Part shown: piece after piece, positions 1 to 13,291 of the stretch
Numbering within the stretch: position 1 is the first letter of the stretch
How the letters are laid out: each line of letters begins with the position of its first letter
DNA from: Naumovozyma dairenensis CBS 421
Lineage: Eukaryota > Ascomycota > Saccharomycetes > Saccharomycetales > Saccharomycetaceae
Reading direction: 5' to 3'
Assembly (NCBI RefSeq): GCF_000227115.2
Contig: NC_016485.2
Span: 62,001-126,000 of the forward strand
Length of the DNA stretch: 64,000 nucleotides
Program-made: the position numbers and the translations under genes
Notes under the pieces: generated by a model
What the model was told of the DNA's origin: nothing
The model's input: only the letters and a program-made list of their open reading frames with translations
Database searches by the model: none

Positions 1-2048
1 CCAATAATAATAGAAGATTTTTTACTAACTTCAAAATTTTCCATCATATCCTTTTCTTTATACATGTTTAAAATATAATTCAAAATTCCTCTTAGTATAA
101 TAACCCTTGTATTAGCATCTGCTTCACTAAACGTTAAAGTCATATAATCTTCAAACCTCTTCGGATGTGAAGTTTGACTAGCAACTTCCCATGAATCAAT
201 GGAATTTGGACTTAAAACATTATGTTGTCCACAATGTGTACCCTTTTGATCCCATGATAACACATCCATATCAAAATCAATATCAGGAACTGCTAATTCT
301 TGATGATAAACACCATTACTTTCAACAAGTAAACTTAACATTGGTCTATAAAATCTTTCACCACAACCACAATGTTCAATATGTAACTTGGGGAAACCAA
401 CCCATATTTGTTTACCTTTAACATGTGGTAATAATTCTGGTAGGGGAACAAATTGTGTACCACCTCTCATACCACCGAATTTATTATCATCAGAAAGATC
501 TAAAGTCTTGGCTTCAAAAACCATCTCACAAATACCATCATTTAATGAACATTTTAAAATTTCTAATGGTGAAAATGAATAAATGAAATAAATTATACCT
601 CTTGAAAATGCACTTTCTGAAGAAGTTTGATGGAAAAATGGTGCCCAATTCTTCTCTTTTTCTTTAAATTTACGTGATGCATCTGGTAATGTAAATTTAA
701 TTAATGGTGTGTTTCTTCTATGTGGCATGAATGAAAATACTCTTCTCTTTTCTTCTTCATCATCTTCCATATTGAAAATGACCAATGGTTCTTCCATATT
801 GTCAGTTTTTCTTAAAATTACATGAGGATCTTCTGGACCTTTCCAATCACCATTCGTGTTATATTTAATATCTAATACAGTTGGATATGTTATAAAATAT
901 TGTGATAAGATTTCTTCTTTCCTCTTTTTAGCCTCCATTTCACGTCTCGTATTATCTACAACACATGTTTCATATAATGTTTTATCTTTCTTCAAATGAT
1001 CACATGAATGCATACCTAATTCTTCATCTAGTTTTTGTATTTCTAATTCAATATCTTTGTGGGGAATTAAATCATTATATGGGATTCTTTTACCAATCAA
1101 TTCATTCCAATCTTTATCAAAAGCTTGAGCTCTAATCATGGAAACATGAGGATGATCTCTAACACCATTACGAGTATAAACTATTCTTGAAAACATAACA
1201 TGACATTGTTCCCTTTCTAACCAAACTGAAGATCCACCAAATCTCATCCAATGTTCATTAATAATTTTCTCCTCTGACCAATCCTTTTCATTATCTGAAC
1301 TTAATTCTTTACCAAGGAATTTATCATTTTTCCTTAAATCACGTCTTAATTCCATTAAATCATCTTCTAAAATTTTATTCCATCTTGAATGTTCAATAAT
1401 ATTCGTATATTGTAAATCTTCACATTTCACTAAAGTATCATAATCCTTATGAAATTCATTTTCTAATTTTTTAGAACCATGACCATGACCATTATTATCA
1501 TTATCGTCGTTATCTTTCTCAATATTCAGTTTTTTCAAATCTAAATTAGATACATAACCAATTAATTCATCTTCTATATAATCTTGATGTCTCATTTGAT
1601 GAGTAATTGGAGAATTTTCCCAATTTTTAAATCTTAATTTTTGTGTAACATCAATATTTAATAAATCTTCCTTTCTAGAGACTTCTTTAGAGCCATATAT
1701 GGTATTATAATATTGATATCCAACTTTTTGAATTGATTTCTTACCCTTTGGATGTGTGACACTTATGATTATGATTAATGTGATGACTAATATGATGAAT
1801 TTCAATAATGGATTTTTCCTGAAAAAGAATAATAGTTTCCTTAAAGTGGAAAGAGTATATCTTTCTATTGTGAGGTAGAGTTGGTTTAACTTTTTTTTCA
1901 AGTTGGATGATGATGAAGATGATGAAGATGATGAAGATGATGACGATGATGATGATGAATTATTTAAGAAAGGACTGGATGTTTTCCTAGATATAGTATC
2001 ATCATTATCGAGGAAATCAAGTTCATTGTCGAATGTAGGTCTTGACAT
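1..2048 (-). CDS. Beta-mannosyltransferase-like type II membrane protein (GT91/BMT family), 3' end cut off
   Basis: An open frame of 682 complete codons runs from the ATG at 2046-2048 to the window edge without a stop, so the C-terminus is missing. The product starts with a short cytosolic tail holding an unbroken run of about 20 serines. One hydrophobic segment follows at about residues 77-98, then a long luminal domain: the layout of a Golgi type II glycosyltransferase. The region around FGGSSVWLER, HVMFSRIVYTRNG and AQAFDKDWNEL resembles the fungal beta-mannosyltransferases (Candida BMT/WRY, CAZy GT91), which add beta-1,2-mannose to cell-wall mannan. S. cerevisiae has no member that I know of. 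The family call is from motif memory, not a search. An unrelated membrane-anchored protein is the alternative, but the gene itself is certain. Confidence 0.72.
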   Translation of the reverse strand, partial: MSRPTFDNELDFLDNDDTISRKTSSPFLNNSSSSSSSSSSSSSSSSSSNLKKKLNQLYLTIERYTLSTLRKLLFFFRKNPLLKFIILVITLIIIISVTHPKGKKSIQKVGYQYYNTIYGSKEVSRKEDLLNIDVTQKLRFKNWENSPITHQMRHQDYIEDELIGYVSNLDLKKLNIEKDNDDNDNNGHGHGSKKLENEFHKDYDTLVKCEDLQYTNIIEHSRWNKILEDDLMELRRDLRKNDKFLGKELSSDNEKDWSEEKIINEHWMRFGGSSVWLEREQCHVMFSRIVYTRNGVRDHPHVSMIRAQAFDKDWNELIGKRIPYNDLIPHKDIELEIQKLDEELGMHSCDHLKKDKTLYETCVVDNTRREMEAKKRKEEILSQYFITYPTVLDIKYNTNGDWKGPEDPHVILRKTDNMEEPLVIFNMEDDEEEKRRVFSFMPHRRNTPLIKFTLPDASRKFKEKEKNWAPFFHQTSSESAFSRGIIYFIYSFSPLEILKCSLNDGICEMVFEAKTLDLSDDNKFGGMRGGTQFVPLPELLPHVKGKQIWVGFPKLHIEHCGCGERFYRPMLSLLVESNGVYHQELAVPDIDFDMDVLSWDQKGTHCGQHNVLSPNSIDSWEVASQTSHPKRFEDYMTLTFSEADANTRVIILRGILNYILNMYKEKDMMENFEVSKKSSIII

Positions 2049-2282
2049 TGCTTTTTTTTTTTTCTCTCTATGTATCCTATCTAGCTAGCAAGCAAGCTAT
2101 TATGCAATGTATCCACTGGACCAACTCAAAGATGTATATATCTCTGAACTAATATAGCAATCCTTTGGATACGAAATACAGCAAATCTTAGAAGTACAAA
2201 AAAGTATCACTATTTTTCCTATAAGATAATAATAATGGCAGAAAGGACACTTTGTTCTTTATATCTTTATAAATGATGGATA

Positions 2283-2323
2283 GAGTCGAGGTCGAGGTCG
2301 AAGTCGAAGTCGAAGTCGAAGTC
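2283..2323. repeat. Hexanucleotide GTCGAG/GTCGAA tandem repeat
   Basis: About six direct copies of GTCGAR read without interruption. It lies in the intergenic region and codes for nothing recognisable. Confidence 0.85.
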
Positions 2324-3013
2324 ATAGTAAAGGATTCGCGAGAATTCTACGGAAGTATAAGATGTTTGACCTGTTCAGGAAGAGCAGAGTAGAACATACT
2401 GTAGAGGAGAAGTTTATTTTGCATGGGAGGTTGCGTTCCTATGTACGTACAACTGTAAGTAAATCTGTGCTTTTGAACAGAGTTTGTTCATTAGCTAGTT
2501 AGCTAGTTAGTTTGTTAGTTTGTTGATATTCTAACATCCTCCCAGAGGAAACAAAACACGTCGAGAAGTTCTGAAAACAACTCGCATCGATCGGATCCGT
2601 CTTATTCTCTGGAAGCAGTCAGAGTCCGTTAGCGAAATACCCCCAAGTGTGGTCCCTTCCTACGGCAGTAAGTAGAGAAAGGTTATCTGTAGCGTTTAAT
2701 TCATGGCATCACCACTCTCTGTTCTTCCCGTACTAGACGTACTACCCCATGCGAGGGGCAGCACACGCGAAATAATCGCCGCTTTGAGAAATAACCTTTT
2801 TCTTAATATAGCACCAGTACGTAGCGGTGCGTGCTAGTGAGTGCTACGGTAAGGGTGAGGGTAAAAGGGGAAAGATAAATGTGTCCCCTTGCTGTACGGG
2901 ATTTCACTCGATCTTCCCATCTATGTGCCATATTAATTTAATATAATGCTACCGTTTCCGGTACAGTTAGTTGTCTCTTGGGCGGGGTTTTGGTTTTCCT
3001 TTTGGCGTGTTGT

Positions 3014-3078
3014 TTTCTTTTCTTTTTCTTTTTCCTTTTCCTTTTCTTTTTCCTTTTCCTTTTCCTTTTCCTTTTTCT
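3014..3078. repeat. Polypyrimidine TTTTCC/TTTTTC tract
   Basis: Roughly 65 bases of almost pure pyrimidine on the plus strand are built from TTTTTC and TTTTCC units. It directly abuts two ACGCGT words. Such tracts exclude nucleosomes in yeast promoters, which is an inference here. Confidence 0.8.
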
Positions 3079-3320
3079 TACGCGTACGGATACGCGTACC
3101 CAGCGGAAAGAAGTTGTTTCGCGCTTTGCTTTAGATTTGTTGAAGAAGTACTGAGAGTTCTGCTAATATATCTATTTATATACGCTGTATCTAACGCTTG
3201 AACCAAATTACTAAATATAACCATCACCACCGTCAACTGAACACATTGATAGAAGATGAAATGTAGAACCCATCGATCGGGCAAATCTTGCAAGGCCATC
3301 ATTTAAAAAAGAGATTATGC

Positions 3321-3375
3321 TGTCTTGTCTTGTCTTGTCTTGCCTTGTCTTGTCTTGTCTTGTCTTGTCTTGTCT
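3321..3375. repeat. Pentanucleotide TGTCT tandem repeat, 11 copies
   Basis: Eleven consecutive TGTCT units, of which the fifth is TGCCT, lie about 520 bp upstream of MCM3. Near-perfect copies suggest a young, length-variable microsatellite. Confidence 0.9.
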
Positions 3376-3643
3376 TTGTTCTATTTACTATCACACTCAA
3401 GAAATGTGTCATATATGCTGAGGACCAGGCGTTATGTATTTCATCTCGCGCTGATTTTTAACTTTTTCTACCTAGATAAGTTTGATCAAACACTTTAACT
3501 AATAATAATAATAATAGTAGTAGTACTGGTACTAGTATAAGGCATGATCTCTATAGAATGGCCTTTGCAGAACGTCTGCTGGCAATATATCATATACTAT
3601 AATAACTGGTTGAATATGTCAACCTCAATGTAGCCTTAAAAGA

Positions 3644-3650
3644 TTACCCG
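3644..3650 (+). promoter_or_regulatory. Reb1-type site TTACCCG in the MCM3 promoter
   Basis: Exact match to the Reb1 core TTACCCG about 240 bp upstream of the MCM3 ATG. Reb1 commonly sets nucleosome-free promoters in this family. Function is inferred from the motif only. Confidence 0.5.
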
Positions 3651-3668
3651 GATAATTATAATTTTATT

Positions 3669-3684
3669 TTACCCTTTTAGGAAG
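3669..3684 (+). promoter_or_regulatory. Early cell-cycle box (Mcm1-binding ECB) upstream of MCM3
   Basis: The 16-mer TTACCCTTTTAGGAAG fits the ECB consensus TTWCCCNNTNAGGAAA at all but the last base. ECBs bind Mcm1 (with Yox1/Yhp1) and drive M/G1 transcription of MCM genes, CDC6, SWI4 and CLN3 in S. cerevisiae. It lies about 210 bp upstream of the MCM3 start, the expected place. Confidence 0.75.
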
Positions 3685-3856
3685 GTCCAATTTGGTTTCC
3701 CGATTTGGATAGTGGAAAAAGGCAAGAAAAAAACTATACGTAGATATAGCATCTCGAATAATAAGAGATCTCAATTAAACAAACATAAGTAGTATCACCA
3801 GCAAAGAATAATAACGTATATATTCGAGAGCAATTGAAATTCTTACCAAGAGTTAG

Positions 3857-6838
<2,982 letters not shown>

Positions 6839-8348
6839 AGCTCCATTAATTAATTACAATATTCATATTTTGCTACCACCATATCACTTCACTTTTTTAA
6901 TACTCTATATAATCTATAAAAAGTAAATGTATTATTAATAACTTTAAGGTCTAATTCATTAAAAGCAAGAAAAATGAGTGAATAAATATGTAACTACGGA
7001 ACAAACTGGTTATTTATTGGCACCTTTTTCAATGACTTCGAACGAATCCCAAAAGACGTGATAAGTTAATTTAAATGAGTAGAAGCATATAGCCCCTTTC
7101 ACTGTCTTATCAGTATTATTTCATTGGTTCAATTATCTCAAAGTTCTTGTGTTCCTAACTAACCGGTAGGCGATCGAATACTAGAAGGAAATAGTTAATA
7201 AGACGAAGTGTAGAACCAGTAAATAGTATTGGAGTTGGTATTTTATTTCAGACATGGCCTTTGGGGGACACCGTGCTCCTCCCCCTCTTGTGGGTCAGAG
7301 ACAAACATATATATATTATGTAAAGCGTATATAGAAGAAAAAGTCCTCGCCTATATACTGAAAAAACTTAATTGATTAGCATATGTTGCTATACGACACG
7401 ATTTAATAATCCTATTAAATTCCAATAGAAACTAAATTTATGATAAATGTAATGTAACTATTAGATGTAAGCTTGAGCCTACCGACGTCTATCTGATTTA
7501 ACTATGTTTATTTTACAGGTTAAAGTCTTAAAAGTTTGAAAGCTTTTCATAATGAAAATTCTTTACAATATCCATAAGAAAAATAAATAAAAAAACACTT
7601 TCTTTACAATAATAGAAAATTAACTACTGTTTGTTTACTTCCATTAATAAACTCTGAGCTTGATTACCTCTCTATTATTACCAAGTTAAAACTTAGCTTA
7701 TGATATGTGGGTGAATATATATGTAAGTCAGATCTTCTCCTTGATGCGGATTGTGAAATATATAAATAGACAAGGTAAAAATAGACGACTATAAAGACTC
7801 TTATTTGTCTCTAAACACAGAGTTTTTCACTGTATATAGAAGATGGTTACTGTGAACTAATTTATAAATAGAATAACATGACGAACGACAGAGAATTCTC
7901 AAGATCCCAACTCTCTAGTAGAAGAACAGAGAACCGCAATGGCTATAATGCTAGCAGCCGAATAGATAAGATTAATTTAAGAATATGTTTAATTGACTTG
8001 AGTTTTGGTCTAGTGCGGTACTTACAGTTTTGTATCACTCATCATCATCTTGTATCTCCACTGTTCCTATTTCATACTGACACTACTCTATTTACATTTT
8101 GTTCTTAAAAACGCCACTGTCATCTATTTCCAACAAATTCTTTGCGACGCGACAAGTAAGAAATTTCCTCGGTGTAACTTTTTGAAGTATGATAACGAAA
8201 AGTGGCGAAAGTAGATGATGTTTTTAATTTTGGCCTGCGTTTTTATCTGCCAATAATAGCTGAATTGTTAGAAAAGAAAGTAATCCTATTTGTTGTTGTT
8301 GAAGAAACTATAGCACACAAGCTACAAGGCAAATATACTACTTTACAA
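6839..8348. other. Intergenic region between MCM3 and SPF1
   Basis: I see no gene here. Short open frames such as 7878-8108 have no family features or codon structure. ECM10, which follows SPF1 in S. cerevisiae, is not present on either side. The last 147 bases lie in frame with SPF1 but contain no ATG, so they are leader. Confidence 0.7.
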
Positions 8349-11300
8349 ATGACTTCCAAATCATTTGTATCTAGTCCGCTTGTCAGGGACTCCACGTTGC
8401 TGGTACCCAGATCAGTCACGTCAAAACCATACTTCTTACCGTTCTTACCATTATATGCTACGTTTTTCCACATTTATTTCAATGAATATGAGCGTTATAT
8501 CAAAGGTGGTGAATGGACTTTCGTGTTCCTCGGTTCAATCGTTACCATAAACATATTAGTTATGCTAATGCCATCATGGAATGTCAAAATCAACACTAAA
8601 TTCAACTATTCAGTTGTTAATGACGTCACCACTGCTACTCATATCCTTATAAATACTACTCCAAATAACGGTGCTGATGATATTGTAGAAATTCAAAGAA
8701 TTACAGAAAGTGGTGTCCTACAAACTTTTTTCCAATTCCAAAAGAAGAGATTTTTATGGTATGAGGATGAACAAGTGTTTGCATCGCCAAAATTTATCGT
8801 CGATGAATACCCTAAGATTAAAGATTTTAAAGATTCTACTGGTAATTCGAATAATTTGACTCACATGAAAAGATTATACGGTGAGAATTCTTTCGATATT
8901 CCAATTCCATCATTCATGGAATTATTTAAAGAACATGCTGTCGCCCCATTATTCGTTTTCCAAGTATTTTGTGTGGCATTATGGCTTTTGGATGAATTTT
9001 GGTATTATTCTTTATTCAACTTGTTTATGATCGTTTCCATGGAAGCCGCTTCGGTCTTCCAGAGATTGAATGCTTTGAAAGAATTCAGAACGATGGGGAT
9101 TAAACCATACCCAATCAACGTCTTCAGAAACGGGAAATGGAGTACTTTACAAACCAATGAATTGCTACCAATGGATGTCGTATCCGTTACAAGAACAGCA
9201 GAGGAGAGTGCTATCCCATGTGATTTAATCTTAATCGATGGTTCATGTATCGTTAACGAAGCGATGCTTTCTGGTGAATCTACCCCATTATTGAAAGAAT
9301 CTATTAAATTACGTCCAAATGAAGATGATTTACAATTAGAAGGTGTTGATAAAATTTCCGTGTTACATGGTGGTACTAAAGCTTTACAAGTCACAGGCCC
9401 AGAATCTTCTTCCGATTCTCATATACCGTTACCATCTGATGGAGGTGCGTTAGCTGTCGTGACTAAGACTGGGTTTGAAACTTCTCAAGGTTCTTTAGTT
9501 CGTGTCATGATTTATTCCGCGGAACGTGTCTCTGTCGATAATAAAGAAGCATTAATGTTCATCTTCTTCTTATTAATCTTTGCTGTCATCGCGTCATGGT
9601 ATGTTTGGATCGAAGGTACCAAAATGGGTAGAATTCAATCCAAATTGATTCTGGATTGTATCTTAATTATTACCTCCGTTGTCCCACCTGAATTACCAAT
9701 GGAATTAACCATGGCTGTCAACAGTTCCTTGGCCGCTTTATCTAAATTTTACGTCTATTGTACTGAACCATTTAGAATTCCATTAGCAGGTAGAATCGAT
9801 GTTTGTTGTTTTGACAAAACTGGTACTTTGACTGGTGAAGATTTAGTCTTTGAAGGTCTTGCCGGCTTATCTACTAATACAAAGGATATCCGTCATTTAT
9901 ACAGTGGTTCCGATGCTCCACAGAATACTACTCTAGTCATTGGTGCAGCTCACGCTTTGGTTAAACTTGACGATGGTGAAGTCGTTGGTGATCCAATGGA
10001 AAAAGCTACTTTGAAAGCCCTCGGATGGAAAGTTGATTATAATGATGTTATCACCAAATCAGGCACTGAAAAATTAAACATATTGCGTCGTTTCCAATTC
10101 TCCTCTTCTTTAAAAAGATCTTCCTCTATTGCTTCTCATAATGGTTCCCTGTTTGCCGCTGTTAAAGGTGCTCCAGAAACTATCCGTGAAAGACTATCTC
10201 ATGTCCCTGAAAATTATGATGAAATTTACAAATCCTTTACACGTTCTGGTTCTAGAGTCCTAGCATTAGCTACAAAATCATTACCAAAAATGTCTCCTAA
10301 GAAAATTGATGATTTAGTTCGTGAAAATATTGAACATGGATTGGAATTTAGCGGATTCTTAGTTTTCCATTGTCCATTGAAAGATGATGCTATTGAGACA
10401 ATCAAAATGTTAAATGAATCCGCTCATCGTTCTATTATGATAACAGGTGATAACCCTTTGACTGCTGTACATGTGGCCAAAGAAGTTGGTATTGTATTTG
10501 GCGAAACATTAATTTTAGATAGAGTGGATGATAATAATGATGCTGATGGTAAATTGATTTTCCATAATGTTGAAGATACTATTAATATTCCATTTGATCC
10601 ATCAAAGGATTCTATCGATCATAGTGCAATCTTCGACAAATATGATGTTGCTGTTACTGGTTATGCTTTGAATTTATTAGAAAATCATTCCCAATTAAGA
10701 GATGTTCTTCGTCATACTTGGGTTTACGCTCGTGTCTCTCCATCTCAAAAGGAATTTATCTTAAACAATTTGAAAGAAATGGGATACCAAACGTTAATGT
10801 GTGGTGACGGTACCAATGATGTTGGTGCCTTAAAGCAAGCTCACGTCGGTGTTGCCTTATTGAATGGTACTGAAGAAGGTTTAAAACAATTGGTTGTTAA
10901 GAATAGAGAAGAGAATATGAAAAATATGTACATTAAACAATGTGCATTCGTCGCTAGATGGAATCAACCTCAACCACCTGTTCCTCCATTAATTGCTCAT
11001 TTATTCCCACCTGGTTCAAATAATCCTCACTATCTAGAAGCTATCGAAAAGAAAGGAACTGTCATTACTCCTGAATTAAGAGAAAAAGTCGCCGAAGCTA
11101 ATAAGAAGGCAATTGAAATTCTTGATCCAAATACTACTACATCTGAAAAGGGTGATAAACCAAGTGGCTCTGATATTGCATCATTGTTATTGAACAAAGC
11201 TGAAGATGCTCAAGAAGATGATGTCCCAACTTTGAAACTAGGTGATGCTTCTTGTGCTGCTCCATTCACTTCTAAACTAGCTAATGTTTCTTCTGTGACC

Positions 11301-12029
11301 AACATTATCCGTCAAGGTCGTTGTGCCCTAGTCAACACTATCCAAATGTATAAAATTTTGGCATTGAATTGTTTAATTAGTGCATACTCGTTATCAATTA
11401 TCTATATGGCAGGTGTTAAATTTGGTGATGCTCAAGCTACTGTTTCAGGTTTGCTATTGTCTGTTTGTTTCTTAAGTATATCTCGTGGTAAACCACTTCA
11501 AAAATTATCAAAACAAAGACCACAAAAGGGTATCTTCAATATTTACATTACAGGTTCCATTTTATCTCAATTTGCTGTTCATATTGCAACATTGGTTTAT
11601 ATTACACTTGAAATCTACAAATTAGAACCAAGAGAACCACAAGTTGATTTAGAAAAAGAATTTGCACCATCATTATTAAATACTGGTATCTTTATTATCC
11701 AATTAGTTCAACAAGTGTCCACATTTGCTGTTAATTATCAAGGTGAGCCATTTAGAGAAAACATTAGAAACAATAAAGGTATGTATTACGGGTTATTAGG
11801 TGTTACTGGGTTAGCATTAGCTAGTGCTACGGAATTTATGCCAGAAATGAATGAAGCTATGAAATTTGTTCCAATGAGTGACATCTTCAAGTTTAAATTA
11901 ACATTGACTTTATTGCTTGATTTCTTTGGTAGTTGGGGGGCAGAACACTTTTTCAAATATTTCTTTATGGACGATAAACCATCTGACATTACTATTAGGA
12001 AAGTCAAGATTTCCGAATCTAAAATTTAA
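8349..12029 (+). CDS. SPF1: P5A-type ATPase of the endoplasmic reticulum, transmembrane-helix dislocase
   Basis: Spf1 is the single P5A P-type ATPase of the ER. It removes mistargeted tail-anchored and signal-anchor helices and affects manganese and sterol balance. The 1226-residue product matches S. cerevisiae Spf1 (1215 aa) almost throughout. The TGES-type motif appears as LSGEST, the phosphorylated Asp is D489 in CFDKTGTLTG, and the hinge is MITGDNP then CGDGTNDVGALK. The P5-specific segment PPELPMEL lies in the fourth membrane helix. The start is set at 8349 because MTSKSFVSSPLVRDSTLLVP aligns with the yeast N-terminus. The frame stays open upstream to 8202, but only with a GTG, so the longer version is not credible. 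The gene lies downstream of MCM3 as in S. cerevisiae. Confidence 0.97.
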   Translation: MTSKSFVSSPLVRDSTLLVPRSVTSKPYFLPFLPLYATFFHIYFNEYERYIKGGEWTFVFLGSIVTINILVMLMPSWNVKINTKFNYSVVNDVTTATHILINTTPNNGADDIVEIQRITESGVLQTFFQFQKKRFLWYEDEQVFASPKFIVDEYPKIKDFKDSTGNSNNLTHMKRLYGENSFDIPIPSFMELFKEHAVAPLFVFQVFCVALWLLDEFWYYSLFNLFMIVSMEAASVFQRLNALKEFRTMGIKPYPINVFRNGKWSTLQTNELLPMDVVSVTRTAEESAIPCDLILIDGSCIVNEAMLSGESTPLLKESIKLRPNEDDLQLEGVDKISVLHGGTKALQVTGPESSSDSHIPLPSDGGALAVVTKTGFETSQGSLVRVMIYSAERVSVDNKEALMFIFFLLIFAVIASWYVWIEGTKMGRIQSKLILDCILIITSVVPPELPMELTMAVNSSLAALSKFYVYCTEPFRIPLAGRIDVCCFDKTGTLTGEDLVFEGLAGLSTNTKDIRHLYSGSDAPQNTTLVIGAAHALVKLDDGEVVGDPMEKATLKALGWKVDYNDVITKSGTEKLNILRRFQFSSSLKRSSSIASHNGSLFAAVKGAPETIRERLSHVPENYDEIYKSFTRSGSRVLALATKSLPKMSPKKIDDLVRENIEHGLEFSGFLVFHCPLKDDAIETIKMLNESAHRSIMITGDNPLTAVHVAKEVGIVFGETLILDRVDDNNDADGKLIFHNVEDTINIPFDPSKDSIDHSAIFDKYDVAVTGYALNLLENHSQLRDVLRHTWVYARVSPSQKEFILNNLKEMGYQTLMCGDGTNDVGALKQAHVGVALLNGTEEGLKQLVVKNREENMKNMYIKQCAFVARWNQPQPPVPPLIAHLFPPGSNNPHYLEAIEKKGTVITPELREKVAEANKKAIEILDPNTTTSEKGDKPSGSDIASLLLNKAEDAQEDDVPTLKLGDASCAAPFTSKLANVSSVTNIIRQGRCALVNTIQMYKILALNCLISAYSLSIIYMAGVKFGDAQATVSGLLLSVCFLSISRGKPLQKLSKQRPQKGIFNIYITGSILSQFAVHIATLVYITLEIYKLEPREPQVDLEKEFAPSLLNTGIFIIQLVQQVSTFAVNYQGEPFRENIRNNKGMYYGLLGVTGLALASATEFMPEMNEAMKFVPMSDIFKFKLTLTLLLDFFGSWGAEHFFKYFFMDDKPSDITIRKVKISESKI

Positions 12030-12328
12030 GAGAGAAATAATGAAAGTCATTACAAAACAATTTTGCAATTACACTTTGATAAACAATTGCAAGTAACTAT
12101 GTACAATTATATAACCTATCAAGATAAAATATACACACAAACACACTATATATATATATATAATGTGGATATTATTAAGCGAAGGATTGCCAATACTCAA
12201 AAGGCAAACGATGAATTTTTTTCAACTGAAGTAAACGAACATAAAATAAATTCGACCTATTCCTATAGTATTATACAATTATATCTATCAATTTTACAGC
12301 ATAAAATGCATATAGTCTATCTTTTATA

Positions 12329-13291
12329 TTACAGTCTTGAATATAAGAAATCTTCATTAGGATTAATGTCGGTACCATACAAATCTCTTGCTTCTATTAT
12401 TCTTAATTCCATTTCTTTCATATCGAGAGCTGATCCAATTTTTGATTTAACATTTTTAGGTGCCAGTTTTTTCGTTAAGTGTAAGACTCTTTGAAGAACG
12501 TTCAAGACATCATTTATCTGTTTTTCAAAGACTAATTCATCACTTACGGCTGATATTTCTTCATCTTCCTTATTTAATAATGAATAAATTCTATCTAACA
12601 AAATTGCTGCAAATAAATCGCCAACACCAGTGAAATAAGAATCAATTAACGGTACACGGTATACTAATGGATGAGCATGTCCCCTCATCGATGCTACACA
12701 ATAAACATAATCTTCATCATGGAATATCCTAGGATCACATGAAGTCACTATTATGACTGGAATTCTTTTATGCAAATGATTCAATGCAAGTTTCAATTCG
12801 TTTTGATCAATAATCTTTTTCCCATAAAGAATTTCTAATTCAAATTGGTTTGGCGTTATTATATCAACATCACTCGAGTCAGATAATATTAAGTTTCTAT
12901 ATTCTGGTATCACATCTTCATTAACGTATAATTCATCTTCATCACCCATAACCGGATCCATTAACCAAATTGAATTTGGATTCTGTTTTTTAAACTTCTT
13001 ATAATTGATCCCCATACATTTAACGGAATCTTTATTTGGTAAATATCCACTTAGTAATGCGTTATATTCATTGGGGAAGTTTTTAAATATACCAGATAAT
13101 AGTTGATCTAAATGATTATGTTCTGTAATGTTACCGAATACTTTATCCATACCGTAACCAGTATGATTTGAGAATTGAACGCTGTTACAACAATCTACAT
13201 CCCAACCTAGACATTGTAATGGGAAAGTAGCTGCTTTGTTGCCAACGTAACCATGGACGACATGAGATTGAGTAGCTAATAAACGTGGCAT
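12329..13291 (-). CDS. BUD16: Pyridoxal kinase, bipolar bud-site protein Bud16
   Basis: Bud16 is a PfkB/ribokinase-fold pyridoxal kinase that phosphorylates pyridoxal to the cofactor pyridoxal-5'-phosphate in the cytosol. The 320-residue product opens with MPRLLATQSHVVHGYVGNKA, the conserved substrate-binding start of the family. It contains WLMDPVMGD (ATP/Mg region), DIITPNQFELEILYG, VTSCD and the catalytic anion-hole motif DSYFTGVGDLFAA, where the GD aspartate is the catalytic base. S. cerevisiae Bud16 is 312 aa and begins at the same MPRLL. The frame extends upstream to 13354, but those 21 residues have no counterpart, so the start is placed at 13291. It converges with SPF1, as on S. cerevisiae chromosome V after loss of ECM10. 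Confidence 0.96.
   Translation of the reverse strand: MPRLLATQSHVVHGYVGNKAATFPLQCLGWDVDCCNSVQFSNHTGYGMDKVFGNITEHNHLDQLLSGIFKNFPNEYNALLSGYLPNKDSVKCMGINYKKFKKQNPNSIWLMDPVMGDEDELYVNEDVIPEYRNLILSDSSDVDIITPNQFELEILYGKKIIDQNELKLALNHLHKRIPVIIVTSCDPRIFHDEDYVYCVASMRGHAHPLVYRVPLIDSYFTGVGDLFAAILLDRIYSLLNKEDEEISAVSDELVFEKQINDVLNVLQRVLHLTKKLAPKNVKSKIGSALDMKEMELRIIEARDLYGTDINPNEDFLYSRL

Noticed and set aside
1903..2088. Plus-strand acidic open frame of Asp/Glu
   Set aside because: It is the complement of the serine run of the GT91-like gene.
2946..3201. Overlapping open frames rich in Phe/Ser
   Set aside because: They translate the TTTTCC polypyrimidine tract.
7878..8108. 76-codon frame upstream of SPF1
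   Set aside because: No conserved motif, and it sits in the expected SPF1 promoter.
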